A stretch of 24,328 nucleotides of DNA from an uncultured Actinomyces sp. (GTDB lineage Bacteria > Actinomycetota > Actinomycetes > Actinomycetales > Actinomycetaceae): the NCBI GenBank assembly GCA_900556405.1, contig USPB01000004.1:1-24328 (forward strand). The letters are read 5' to 3'. Below are positions 15,989-24,263 of the stretch, one piece after another. Each line of letters opens with the position of its first letter. The stretch's first letter is position 1. The notes under the pieces were generated by a model that was not told where the DNA came from, did not search any database, and worked only from the letters and a program-made list of their open reading frames with translations. Position numbers and translations under genes: made by a program.

Positions 15989-18900
15989 ATGGTATCTCTG
16001 TCGCTGAGTGAAACGCTGGCCTCGCTGTCGGATGACGATGTGATGGCCCTCGTCGGCCCGGCGACGTGGGCAAACGGTCTGCGTTTGGCGCGCAGCGGTG
16101 CGGTGCGCGAATTCTCCTGGGACGAGGTCGGCGAACGAGCTGAGGCGCGCGTGAAAGAGGGAGGACTCACGTATCGCGTGCGTGTCGAGCAGGGTGCGCT
16201 GCGCCCATCGCTTTCATGCGCGTGCCCGCTGCGCGGTGACTGTCCGCATGCGGTTGCCACGCTTATCGTCGGACGTGAGGATGCGCGCGAGAAGCGTCGC
16301 GTCGTGCCCGAATGGAGCCGGATTCTTGAGCAGATGCTGGGTGGGGATCGCAACCATCTGGGTGATCCCTTGGCCCTCGTTGTTGATGCCCATGATCCCG
16401 GCGTCGAGCCGTCTCTCGTTCCTCTTCGCCGTGGCTCCTCGTCGGCGTGGACGACGAAGCGCGCTTCGTGGCTTGATCTGACGGCAACCCAGTGGGCGTC
16501 GGTGACCGATGGTCTTGATCCGACGCATGTCTCGCTGATGCGCGAGGGTTACCGCCTGTCTCGAGAGTCGCGTTCGTGGCATTCGCGGACGGAAGTGACG
16601 CTTAGCTCGCTGGGTGAGCATGCGTACGCGTGGCTTGCGCGCCTTGTGAGGGCCGGGGTGGAGCTGTATGCGTCGCCTGAGGCGCGCGACCGGGTGGTGC
16701 TGTCTCATACGACGTGGGATGCGGACATTGATGTGCGTGCCGGCGATGACGGCCTTGACGTCAGAGTTGTTGCGCGTAACGGAGATGACGTGGTGGTGAG
16801 GCCTCGTATCGACCGCGACGCGGGTGTTCTGTTGCTGGATGGAGGGCGTACCATTGCGCGCATCGAGGGGCTGGCGACGCTGGATGGTTTTCCTCTCGAC
16901 CGTGCCCTGCATATTCCCGCGGCGGACATCGCTGAGTTTCGAGGAACGTGGTTGCCGGCGCTTCTGCGGCGTTTTTCGATGGCGTCCTCCGATGGCAGTT
17001 TTGACGCCCAGGCGCGGCCCGACGTTTCTCTCGTGGGAACGGTGCGCCGCGATGGAGACTCTGTCGTCGTGCGTTGGTGGGCGGAGTACGAGCAGGGTGG
17101 GTCGCGCTCACGAACCCCCGTGGCGCACTGCGTGGGCGACGAGGCTGTGGCGCAGATTGTGCGGCGCGTGGAGTCGTGGGGGCGCGCGCTGGACGCGGAT
17201 CTGTGGACACCACCGCCGCGAACTGGGCGTCTGTCGCCGTGGCGTGTTCCTACGTTCTTGGAACGGGTTGTCGACATCGAGGGGCCGGACGGCCTCGTGT
17301 GGGATGTTGCGGACGATGTACGCGCGATTGATGTGCGCGAAGACGGCTGTGACATCGACCTGAGCGTCGATCCTGCCCAGCGCGACTGGTTCGATCTGAA
17401 TGTGCGGTTGCGCCTGGGCACTGTCACGATCAGTGTGCGCGAGGCGCTTGAGGCGCTAGCCAGCGGTCAGGACTATGTCGAGGTGGGGGGCGTGTGGGTG
17501 CGCCTGGACGGGGAACGCATTCGTTCTTTGGCCACCCTCTTGGAGGAGGCACGGACGCTGTCGGGCTGGGATGGTGAGAACATGAGGCTCACTCCCATGC
17601 AAGTCGGCATGGTCGATCTGGTCGCCGCCGCATCCGACCACGTGAGGTTGAGCGACGCCTGGAGAACACGCATCGCTCCGCTGCGCGGCGGCTTGGGGGA
17701 CGATGGGTTGCCTCCGGTGCCGAGCCTGAGCAAGATCCTGCGTCCGTACCAGCGGCGTGGGCACGCGTGGTTGACGGCACGGCTGGCGCGTGGAATCGGG
17801 GGAATCCTGGCCGATGATATGGGCCTGGGGAAGACCGTTCAGATCCTCTCGGCCGTGGCCGCCCTTCATGCGCAAGCACCTGCGGGCGAAAGAACCCCAG
17901 TGCTTGTCGTCGCGCCGACGTCCGTTGTTGGTGTCTGGACCGATCAAGCCCGCACTTTTACGCCGCATCTGCGCGTGCGCGCCGTGAATGAAACGGCCGC
18001 GCGCCGAGGAACGACGATTGCGCAGGAGGTCGAGGATGCCGACGTCGTTGTCACCTCCTACACGCTGGCGCGCTTGGAGGGTGAACAATGGAAGGACGTG
18101 CGTCTCGGTGGTGTCATCATCGATGAGGCGCAGGCAGTCAAAAACCCCCGCACCGCGACGTACCGCGCCCTTCGCGACCTCGAGGCACCGTGGAAGCTGG
18201 CGGTGTCTGGCACCCCGATTGAGAATTCGCTGTCAGACCTGTGGTCATTGCTCTCTTTGACGTGCCCGGGACTCTTGCCCCCGTGGGAGACATTCCAGCA
18301 GCGAGTGCGTAAGCCCATTGAAAATGGTGCGGATCCGGCACTGCTCGCGCGTTTGACGGCCTATGTTTCCCCCTTTGTTCTGCGCCGTACGAAGGAGGAA
18401 GTTGCACCCGATCTGCCCGACAAGATCGTCGACATCGTGCGCGTTGACCTGGGTAAGGAACACCGTCATATCTACGACCAATACCTGGCCCGCGAGCGCG
18501 CGCGGATCCTTGACCTCTTGCGCGATGTGGATGCGAACAGGATGAGCGTGTTGGCATCGATCACGAGGCTGCGTCAGCTTGCGCTTGACCCGGCCCTCGT
18601 TGAGTCCTCGTACGCGCACGTTGGGTCGGCGAAAATTGAATACCTGGCTGATCGCCTGGACGAGATCGTGCCGTTGGGCCATCAGGCGCTCGTGTTTAGC
18701 CAGTTCACCTCATTCCTGGAACGTATTCGCCACGTGCTGGAGCGTCGTGGAATCTCCGTCGTACAGCTTGATGGATCGACGCGTGGTCGCGCTCAGGTCA
18801 TCGAGCAGTTCCGCTCGGGGCGCGCCCAGGTCTTCCTGATCTCACTCAAGGCTGGCGGCTCGGGCTTGACCCTCACCGAAGCCGACTATGTGTACGTCAT

Positions 18901-19126
18901 GGATCCGTGGTGGAACCCAGCCGCCGAGGAGCAGGCGATTGATCGTGCGCACCGCATCGGCCAGACGAAGAAAGTGAACGTCTATCGGATGGTTGCGACG
19001 GACACGATTGAGGCGAAGGTCGTGGAGCTTCAGGACCGCAAACGTCAGTTGATTTCCTCGGTGATGAACGGGACGGGTACGGGCGCCCGCCTCAGCGAGG
19101 CGGACCTTCGCGGCCTCCTTGATTAA
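15989..19126 (+). CDS. SWIM zinc-finger and SNF2-family helicase/translocase (DEAD/DEAH-like)
   Basis: A 1045-residue SNF2 ATPase that probably translocates on duplex DNA or remodels nucleoprotein. The N-terminus has a SWIM zinc motif CxCx5CxH (Cys77, Cys79, Cys85, His87) for nucleic acid or protein binding. A long bacterial SNF2-associated region (about 120-570) follows, with no motif I recognise. The ATPase core is complete: motif I ADDMGLGKT (Lys615), motif II DEAQ (712-715), motif III LAVSGTPIENSLSDLW, motif V FLISLKAGGSGLTLTEADYV and motif VI RAHRIGQ (986-992). Length and order match the bacterial SWIM/SNF2 helicase family. It sits 39 bp after imuB and is convergent with the ADH gene by a 4-bp overlap. 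A role in DNA repair is inferred from position only. Confidence 0.92.
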   Translation: MVSLSLSETLASLSDDDVMALVGPATWANGLRLARSGAVREFSWDEVGERAEARVKEGGLTYRVRVEQGALRPSLSCACPLRGDCPHAVATLIVGREDAREKRRVVPEWSRILEQMLGGDRNHLGDPLALVVDAHDPGVEPSLVPLRRGSSSAWTTKRASWLDLTATQWASVTDGLDPTHVSLMREGYRLSRESRSWHSRTEVTLSSLGEHAYAWLARLVRAGVELYASPEARDRVVLSHTTWDADIDVRAGDDGLDVRVVARNGDDVVVRPRIDRDAGVLLLDGGRTIARIEGLATLDGFPLDRALHIPAADIAEFRGTWLPALLRRFSMASSDGSFDAQARPDVSLVGTVRRDGDSVVVRWWAEYEQGGSRSRTPVAHCVGDEAVAQIVRRVESWGRALDADLWTPPPRTGRLSPWRVPTFLERVVDIEGPDGLVWDVADDVRAIDVREDGCDIDLSVDPAQRDWFDLNVRLRLGTVTISVREALEALASGQDYVEVGGVWVRLDGERIRSLATLLEEARTLSGWDGENMRLTPMQVGMVDLVAAASDHVRLSDAWRTRIAPLRGGLGDDGLPPVPSLSKILRPYQRRGHAWLTARLARGIGGILADDMGLGKTVQILSAVAALHAQAPAGERTPVLVVAPTSVVGVWTDQARTFTPHLRVRAVNETAARRGTTIAQEVEDADVVVTSYTLARLEGEQWKDVRLGGVIIDEAQAVKNPRTATYRALRDLEAPWKLAVSGTPIENSLSDLWSLLSLTCPGLLPPWETFQQRVRKPIENGADPALLARLTAYVSPFVLRRTKEEVAPDLPDKIVDIVRVDLGKEHRHIYDQYLARERARILDLLRDVDANRMSVLASITRLRQLALDPALVESSYAHVGSAKIEYLADRLDEIVPLGHQALVFSQFTSFLERIRHVLERRGISVVQLDGSTRGRAQVIEQFRSGRAQVFLISLKAGGSGLTLTEADYVYVMDPWWNPAAEEQAIDRAHRIGQTKKVNVYRMVATDTIEAKVVELQDRKRQLISSVMNGTGTGARLSEADLRGLLD

Positions 19127-20187
19127 CGGCCAACCATACCGTCCGGGCGTACGGCGATCTTCAGCCCGGCGCGTGTACGCACTGCGTCGAGGGCCGAACT
19201 CACGTCGGACAGTGCAAACTCGTGCGTGAGGAGCTGTGAGAGGTCGATGCTCCCGGTGGAGAGCATGTCGACGGCACTCACGTAGTCGTCAAGGGTCGCG
19301 TTGGCGCTGCCGCTGAGAGTCAGTTCGCGATAGTGCACGAGGTTCGGATCGACCTGTGCCGTGGCTCCGGCGGGGAAGCCAGCGAAGAATGAAATATGTC
19401 CGCCGATGCGCGCGCACTGGATGGCAACGGGGACGAGGCCGGGGTCGCCGACGGCGATGATCACGACGTCTGCGCCCACGCCGCCCGTCCAATCCTGGAC
19501 GTTGGCGACGAGGTCGTCGCCTTGAGACGTCGTCGTGGTCTCGGCGCCCATCGTACGGGCCGGTTCGAGGCGCGCCGCTCGACCGCACGCCATGACGCGG
19601 GCCCCGGCGAAGGCCGCGAGCGCGCAGTGGATGAGGCCGATCGGACCGGTTCCCAGCACGAGAACGCGAGAGTCGGGGCCGATTGGCAGACGCCTGGTGG
19701 CACGCAGGCAGCATGAGAGCGGCTCCGCCAGCGCCAGGAGGGGCGGGGCGATCTCGCGAGCGACGGGCGTGATGCACGCGAGGGCCTCCTGGGGAACAAG
19801 GATGAAGTCCGCGAGCCCTCCGTCCACGCCCGTTCCGAAGAGGCGCATGCGCGCACACACGTTGGACCGGCCACTGACACACGCGTCACACTGTCCGCAT
19901 GCGATCTCGGGTGCGAGGCCGACTTGCGTGCCCGGAGCGGGAACGTCAACCCCTGCGGTCAGTTCGTCTCCGATGCACCATACGCGCGCGGCGATTTCAT
20001 GCCCGAGAACGACGCCCGGGGTCACGCCGTTCGTCTTTTGTCCCGTTGCGATGCGCAGGTCGGTGCCGCACAGGGTCGTTGCTTCCACGGCGAGAAGAGC
20101 GTCTCGGGGACCGAGCGCAGGGATAGGACGTTTCTCAAGAGTGAGTGCGCCTGGGGAGCGAAGCGACGCTGCGAGCATGGATTCCAT
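19123..20187 (-). CDS. Zinc-dependent alcohol/sorbitol dehydrogenase-like oxidoreductase (MDR family)
   Basis: A 354-residue medium-chain dehydrogenase. The catalytic zinc ligands are visible as Cys40 (LCGTD) and His63-Glu64 (GHE). A structural zinc site has Cys97, Cys100, Cys103 and Cys111. The nucleotide fold is VLGTGPIGLIHCALAAFAGA with a GTGPIG loop. The sequence fits the sorbitol/threonine dehydrogenase branch, but the substrate is not identifiable. The ATG at 20187 is chosen because TATGCT (20194-20199, minus strand) ends 6 nt upstream; an in-frame extension up to 20340 would run through the divergent SOS promoter and is rejected. It separates the helicase (4-bp convergent overlap, 19123-19126) from dnaE2 (divergent, 114 bp). 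Confidence 0.85.
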   Translation of the reverse strand: MESMLAASLRSPGALTLEKRPIPALGPRDALLAVEATTLCGTDLRIATGQKTNGVTPGVVLGHEIAARVWCIGDELTAGVDVPAPGTQVGLAPEIACGQCDACVSGRSNVCARMRLFGTGVDGGLADFILVPQEALACITPVAREIAPPLLALAEPLSCCLRATRRLPIGPDSRVLVLGTGPIGLIHCALAAFAGARVMACGRAARLEPARTMGAETTTTSQGDDLVANVQDWTGGVGADVVIIAVGDPGLVPVAIQCARIGGHISFFAGFPAGATAQVDPNLVHYRELTLSGSANATLDDYVSAVDMLSTGSIDLSQLLTHEFALSDVSSALDAVRTRAGLKIAVRPDGMVGR

Positions 20188-20193
20188 GGTCCC

Positions 20194-20199
20194 AGCATA
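20194..20199 (-). promoter_or_regulatory. -10 box TATGCT for the dehydrogenase, leaderless-type
   Basis: On the minus strand TATGCT is followed by six bases and the ATG at 20187. Just upstream are a TTGTG/CACAA inverted repeat (20204-20215) and the palindrome CATACGTATG (20237-20246), possible operator sites for this gene. Confidence 0.45.
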
Positions 20200-20273
20200 C
20201 GGTTTGTGACCACAAGCGTGGCCTCTCTTCGATACCCATACGTATGTGTGCGGGTAGGCAGCCTCCCACTTCA

Positions 20274-20295
20274 TCGAACATTTGTTCGATATGAT
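20274..20295 (+). promoter_or_regulatory. Perfect LexA (SOS) box plus -10 TATGAT upstream of dnaE2
   Basis: TCGAACATTTGTTCGA (20274-20289) matches the actinobacterial LexA consensus TCGAAC-N4-GTTCGA at every defined base. It fills the spacer directly before the -10 TATGAT (20290-20295), so LexA would occlude RNA polymerase. The GTG at 20302 lies 6 nt after the -10 box, so the mRNA is probably leaderless. Confidence 0.93.
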
Positions 20296-20301
20296 GGGTG
20301 T

Positions 20302-23300
20302 GTGACCACGGAGCAACGCTACGCAGAACTGCACGCGCACAGCGCTTTCACCTTCCTGGACGGGACCGACGAACCCGCGCAGATGGTGACCGAAGCTGCG
20401 CGTCTGGGCCTTGACGCCCTGGCGATTCTCGACGTTGATGGCATGTATTCGACGGTTCAGACGACCATGGCAGCTCGCGACGTCGGCCTGCCGATCGTGT
20501 ATGGGGCCGAGCTGACGCTCACGCCAGACGCGCTCAGAGGAATCATTCCGGGCACGCAGGCCCCGGGATGGGGACTTGCCCCCGGCGCTGACGATCCGGG
20601 GATACGTCTGCCCGTATTGGCGCAGAGCCCCGGCGGGTACGCCAATCTGGTGGGGGCCATGAGTGAGCGGGCGCTATCTGCGCCGGGGGAGCGAAACCCC
20701 TGCCACAGCCTCGTCGATCTGAGCGTGGCCGGAGGGGATCTCATCGTCCTCACGGGAGGCAGACGCGGTCCGCTCATGCGTGCTCTGCGAGCTGGAGGAA
20801 CGGTGTCAGCACGCCGAGTCCTCGATGGACTCGTGGACGCGTTTGGGCGCGACCAGATTCTTGTTGAATGGCAGGCCGCGCGCGGGGATGAGGGTGAGGT
20901 TGGAGACACGCTTGCGAAGCTTGCGTGCGCAAGTGGAATACGGCTCGTTGCCACGACCGGCGCGCGCATGTCTACTCCCTCGAAGCAAGCACTCGGCGAC
21001 ATCCTTGCTGCTACCCGACTGGGCGCCTCCCTCGACGAGGCGCAAGCGCACCTGGGTGCCCATCGTTCCTTCTTGCGCTCACCCGCCGAAATGGCTCGGC
21101 TGCACGGCGCCCACCCACATGCTCTTGATAACGCCTGCGACGTCGCAGCCTCCTGCGCTTTCGACCTGCGCCTCGTCGCTCCGCGATTGCCCCGCACCCG
21201 GGTTCCCGACGGGCATACACCGGATAGCTGGCTCGCACACTGTGCCTACGAGGGGGCCCGCGAGCGCTATGGGACGCGCGCACAACACCCTCGGGCGTGG
21301 GAAACGATCGATCATGAACTGGGGATTATCGAACGGCTCGGCTTTGCGGGCTACTTCCTGATCGTCAAGGAGATCGTCGACTTTTGTGAGCGCAGCGGCA
21401 TCCTGTGCCAGGGGCGAGGGAGCGCCGCCAATTCAGCGGTGTGCTACTGCCTTGGGATCACCGCAGTGGACGCCGTGCGCCACAACCTGCTCTTCGAGCG
21501 GTTTTTGTCCGATGCGCGCTCGGGGCCTCCAGACATCGACGTCGACATCGAGGCGTGCCGCCGCGAAGAGGTCATTCAGTACGTCTACGACACCTTTGGG
21601 AGGGATCGCGCGGCCCAGGTTGCCAACGTCATCACGTATCGCCCGCGCTCGGCGATCCGCGACGTCGCCCGTGCTCTCGGGTACCCCGTCGGCACGGCTA
21701 CGGCCTGGTCCCAGGGCAGGGGAGAGCCACCAGCCCTTGTTGGTGACGCTGCCGCTGCGCTTGCACGTCTGCCCCGGCACATGGGGATCCACTCGGGAGG
21801 CATGGTGCTCACCGATCAGCCGGTCTCGCGCATCTGCCCGGTGGGGTGGGCAGCGATGCCGGGGCGCACCGTCCTCCAGTGGGACAAAGAGGACTGTGCG
21901 GATGCGGGCCTCGTCAAGTTCGACCTACTCTCGCTCGGCATGCTGACGGCGCTGCGCGTCGCCTTCGACGAGCTCCAGGCTGGCAACGCACGTACCGGAG
22001 AGGCAGCGAATAAGCTCCTGCGCGGCTGGGCGCCGCGAGTGGTGCATGGGCGCGGCGATAAACCCCTGGGACTGCACACTCTTCCGGAGGAGGATCCGCG
22101 GGTCTACGACTTGCTGTGCGCAGCCGACACGGTTGGCGTCTTTCAGGTGGAGTCGCGCGCGCAGATGAACACGCTTCCCCGTCTCAAACCGCGGTGCTTC
22201 TACGACATCGTCGTGGAGGTTGCCCTCATACGCCCCGGCCCGATCCAGGGGCGCTCGGTCAACCCCTACCTGCGGCGGCGAGCGGGACGTGAGGAGGTCA
22301 CTTACCTGCACCCACTCCTCGAACCGGCTCTGCGTCAGACGCTCGGCGTGCCGCTCTTCCAGGAGCAGCTCATGCGCATCGCGACGGATGCAGCAGGTTT
22401 TTCGGGCGGACGGGCCGATCAACTTCGCCGTGCAATGGGAGCCAAGCGTAGTCCGGAGCGCATGGAAGCCCTCAAAGGAGACCTGATGGCCGGTATGGAG
22501 GAGCGGGGGATTGACGCCCCCACGCGCGAGCGCGTCTTCGAACAGCTCAAGGGTTTCGCGGACTTTGGGTTCCCGGAGTCTCACTCCTTTTCGTTCGCGC
22601 ACATTGTGTACGCCTCATCCTGGCTGAAGGTGCACGCGCCGGAGCACTTTTACGCCGCGATTCTGGCGTCGCAGCCAATGGGTTTCTATTCCCCTGCGAC
22701 CCTTGTGCAGGACGCCCACAGGCACGGCGTACGCGTCGTTGGCCCATCGGTGAATGATTCGCTCGTTGACGCCAGCGTGCAGCGCGTGGGCAAGCAAGCA
22801 GGGGAGGATTACCATGCGGGACGATCGGAGCGTCTTCCCGCTCGAGGCCTCGTTCCCCTCGATGTCGATAGCTCCCTCGCGGTACGCATCGGGCTCTCTC
22901 AGGTGCGAGGCCTGGGCGCGGCTGCTGCGCGCATCGTCGAAGCGAGGCGTGAGGGTCCCTTCGCAAATCAGGCGGACGTGGCCCGGCGTGCCCATATGAG
23001 CGCCTCCGACATGGAAAAACTTGCGATGGCGGGAGCACTCGGGTGCCTGGGAGTGGGCAGACGAGAGGGGACGTGGGCAGCCGGAGCACTCGCCCAACCC
23101 ACCGCACGGTCCGGCCAGTGGCAACCATTTCTTCCCGGCACGGAGGTGGGTTCCATCGTCCCCGAGCTCCCTCCACTCTCAGAAGAGGGGCACATGCGCT
23201 TGGATGTTGCCTCGACGGGGCTCACTGTGGGGACGCATCCTTTCGCGTACGTGCGTTCCGCTTTGCCTGAAGAAGTCCTGCGGACGGGTGATCTCGGACA

Positions 23301-23586
23301 TCACTTGGCCGGACGCATCGTCGACGTCGCAGGAATAGTCACCCACCGGCAACGCCCTCACACGGGCGGAGGAATCACGTTTCTCTCCCTCGAAGACGAG
23401 ACCGGCCTCGTCAACGTCTCCGTGTCGGTGGGTGCGTGGAAAAAGTTCCGGCGCGTATGCCTCGAGTCGAGTGCTCTACTCGTGCGCGGGACACTCGAGT
23501 GGGGAGATGGCGCGATCAGCGTGCAAGCCTTCAGGATCACGCCTGTCGGGCTTCCCGTCGACGTGAAGTCCCGGGACTTTCGTTAG
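20302..23586 (+). CDS. dnaE2: Error-prone DNA polymerase DnaE2 (ImuC)
   Basis: A 1094-residue C-family polymerase for SOS-induced translesion synthesis, the catalytic member of the ImuA'/ImuB/DnaE2 mutasome. The PHP domain starts YAELHAHSAFTFLDG (His11, His13). The polymerase core has CQGRGSAANSAVCYCLGIT, PPDIDVDIE (Asp411, Asp413) and VKFDLL (Asp541), so the catalytic aspartates are intact. Finger and little-finger regions with RPGPIQGRSVNPYLRRR and GFPESHSFSFAHIVYASSW follow, then HhH, and an OB-fold near the end (GGGITFLSLEDETGLVNVSV). It differs from replicative DnaE1 in lacking a long C-terminal tau-binding region. The GTG at 20302 starts right after the SOS promoter; the frame extends upstream to 19924 but that part overlaps the divergent gene. 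The PHP metal ligands are degenerate (Val45, Arg222). Confidence 0.96.
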   Translation: MTTEQRYAELHAHSAFTFLDGTDEPAQMVTEAARLGLDALAILDVDGMYSTVQTTMAARDVGLPIVYGAELTLTPDALRGIIPGTQAPGWGLAPGADDPGIRLPVLAQSPGGYANLVGAMSERALSAPGERNPCHSLVDLSVAGGDLIVLTGGRRGPLMRALRAGGTVSARRVLDGLVDAFGRDQILVEWQAARGDEGEVGDTLAKLACASGIRLVATTGARMSTPSKQALGDILAATRLGASLDEAQAHLGAHRSFLRSPAEMARLHGAHPHALDNACDVAASCAFDLRLVAPRLPRTRVPDGHTPDSWLAHCAYEGARERYGTRAQHPRAWETIDHELGIIERLGFAGYFLIVKEIVDFCERSGILCQGRGSAANSAVCYCLGITAVDAVRHNLLFERFLSDARSGPPDIDVDIEACRREEVIQYVYDTFGRDRAAQVANVITYRPRSAIRDVARALGYPVGTATAWSQGRGEPPALVGDAAAALARLPRHMGIHSGGMVLTDQPVSRICPVGWAAMPGRTVLQWDKEDCADAGLVKFDLLSLGMLTALRVAFDELQAGNARTGEAANKLLRGWAPRVVHGRGDKPLGLHTLPEEDPRVYDLLCAADTVGVFQVESRAQMNTLPRLKPRCFYDIVVEVALIRPGPIQGRSVNPYLRRRAGREEVTYLHPLLEPALRQTLGVPLFQEQLMRIATDAAGFSGGRADQLRRAMGAKRSPERMEALKGDLMAGMEERGIDAPTRERVFEQLKGFADFGFPESHSFSFAHIVYASSWLKVHAPEHFYAAILASQPMGFYSPATLVQDAHRHGVRVVGPSVNDSLVDASVQRVGKQAGEDYHAGRSERLPARGLVPLDVDSSLAVRIGLSQVRGLGAAAARIVEARREGPFANQADVARRAHMSASDMEKLAMAGALGCLGVGRREGTWAAGALAQPTARSGQWQPFLPGTEVGSIVPELPPLSEEGHMRLDVASTGLTVGTHPFAYVRSALPEEVLRTGDLGHHLAGRIVDVAGIVTHRQRPHTGGGITFLSLEDETGLVNVSVSVGAWKKFRRVCLESSALLVRGTLEWGDGAISVQAFRITPVGLPVDVKSRDFR

Positions 23587-24263
23587 CGTCCGCTCTGGGA
23601 CGCTGCCCTCGCTACCCCTTCGAGGATGAATGCGTGCAGGTCTTCGACCGTCTCACACACGGCGTCCGCATCGTCGAGGCCATCCTCTGTCGCATATCCC
23701 CAGCCGACTCCGACCACTGGGATGCCAGCCTCCTGGGCGCCACGGACATCCCAGATGGAGTCTCCCACGATGACGGGGTGGGAGATATCAGCTCCCGCGG
23801 CCTCCAGACGCGTCAAGGCCTCACGAATGACCCTCGCCTTATTCGAAGACGGATCGGGAGTGGCTCCCGCGACCACGTCGAAGACGCTGGTCAGTCCCAG
23901 GTGCTCCATCTGCGCCAAAGCCATCGGCGTCTGCTTCGACGTCGCAGTTGCCAGGGGCACACCGGCGTCGTGGAGATCATGCAGCAGGTCGATGACCCCC
24001 GGGAAGGGCTCAGGATCGAGATAGTGAGCTTGGTATCGAGTGCGGTAGCGAGTCACGAGGTCGGCCAGAAGCTCTCCCTCGTACCCCAGGTCTGCGAACG
24101 AATACCACAGCGGCGGGCCGACATACGTACGTAGGCACTGGTCGTCAGGAATCGGCAAATCGTAGTCTGACAGTGCGTCACGGAATGCGCTCATGACGGC
24201 CGGAGCGGAATCAACGAGCGTTCCATCGACGTCAAAAAGGACAACAGAAATGGATAAAGACAC
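23583..24263 (-). CDS. gph: HAD-family hydrolase, phosphoglycolate phosphatase-like
   Basis: A 226-residue haloacid dehalogenase superfamily phosphatase. Motif I is FDVDGTLVDS with nucleophile Asp11 and Asp13, a helical cap occupies residues about 15-85, motif II is ATATSKQTP, the motif III Lys lies in PDPSSNKARV and motif IV is VIVGDSIWDVRGAQEAGIP. This fits the Gph/PGP or pyrophosphatase-like subfamily with a type C1 cap; substrate is not proven, so the symbol is tentative. The GTG at 24263 has GAGGGA (24269-24274) 5 nt upstream; a longer in-frame ATG start at 24299 is possible but has no ribosome-binding site. The stop overlaps that of dnaE2 by 4 bp in convergent arrangement. An AT-rich patch near the right edge (GATAAT/TAATAG, minus strand) may be its promoter. 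Confidence 0.87.
   Translation of the reverse strand: MSLSISVVLFDVDGTLVDSAPAVMSAFRDALSDYDLPIPDDQCLRTYVGPPLWYSFADLGYEGELLADLVTRYRTRYQAHYLDPEPFPGVIDLLHDLHDAGVPLATATSKQTPMALAQMEHLGLTSVFDVVAGATPDPSSNKARVIREALTRLEAAGADISHPVIVGDSIWDVRGAQEAGIPVVGVGWGYATEDGLDDADAVCETVEDLHAFILEGVARAASQSGR

Noticed and set aside
19924..20301. N-terminal extension of DnaE2 in the same open frame
   Set aside because: It lies antisense to the dehydrogenase, crosses the LexA box and -10 promoter, and does not resemble DnaE2, which starts naturally with the PHP motif.
20188..20340. Longer start of the dehydrogenase
   Set aside because: The added residues read through the dnaE2 promoter and lack family similarity; a -10 box sits 6 nt before the ATG at 20187.
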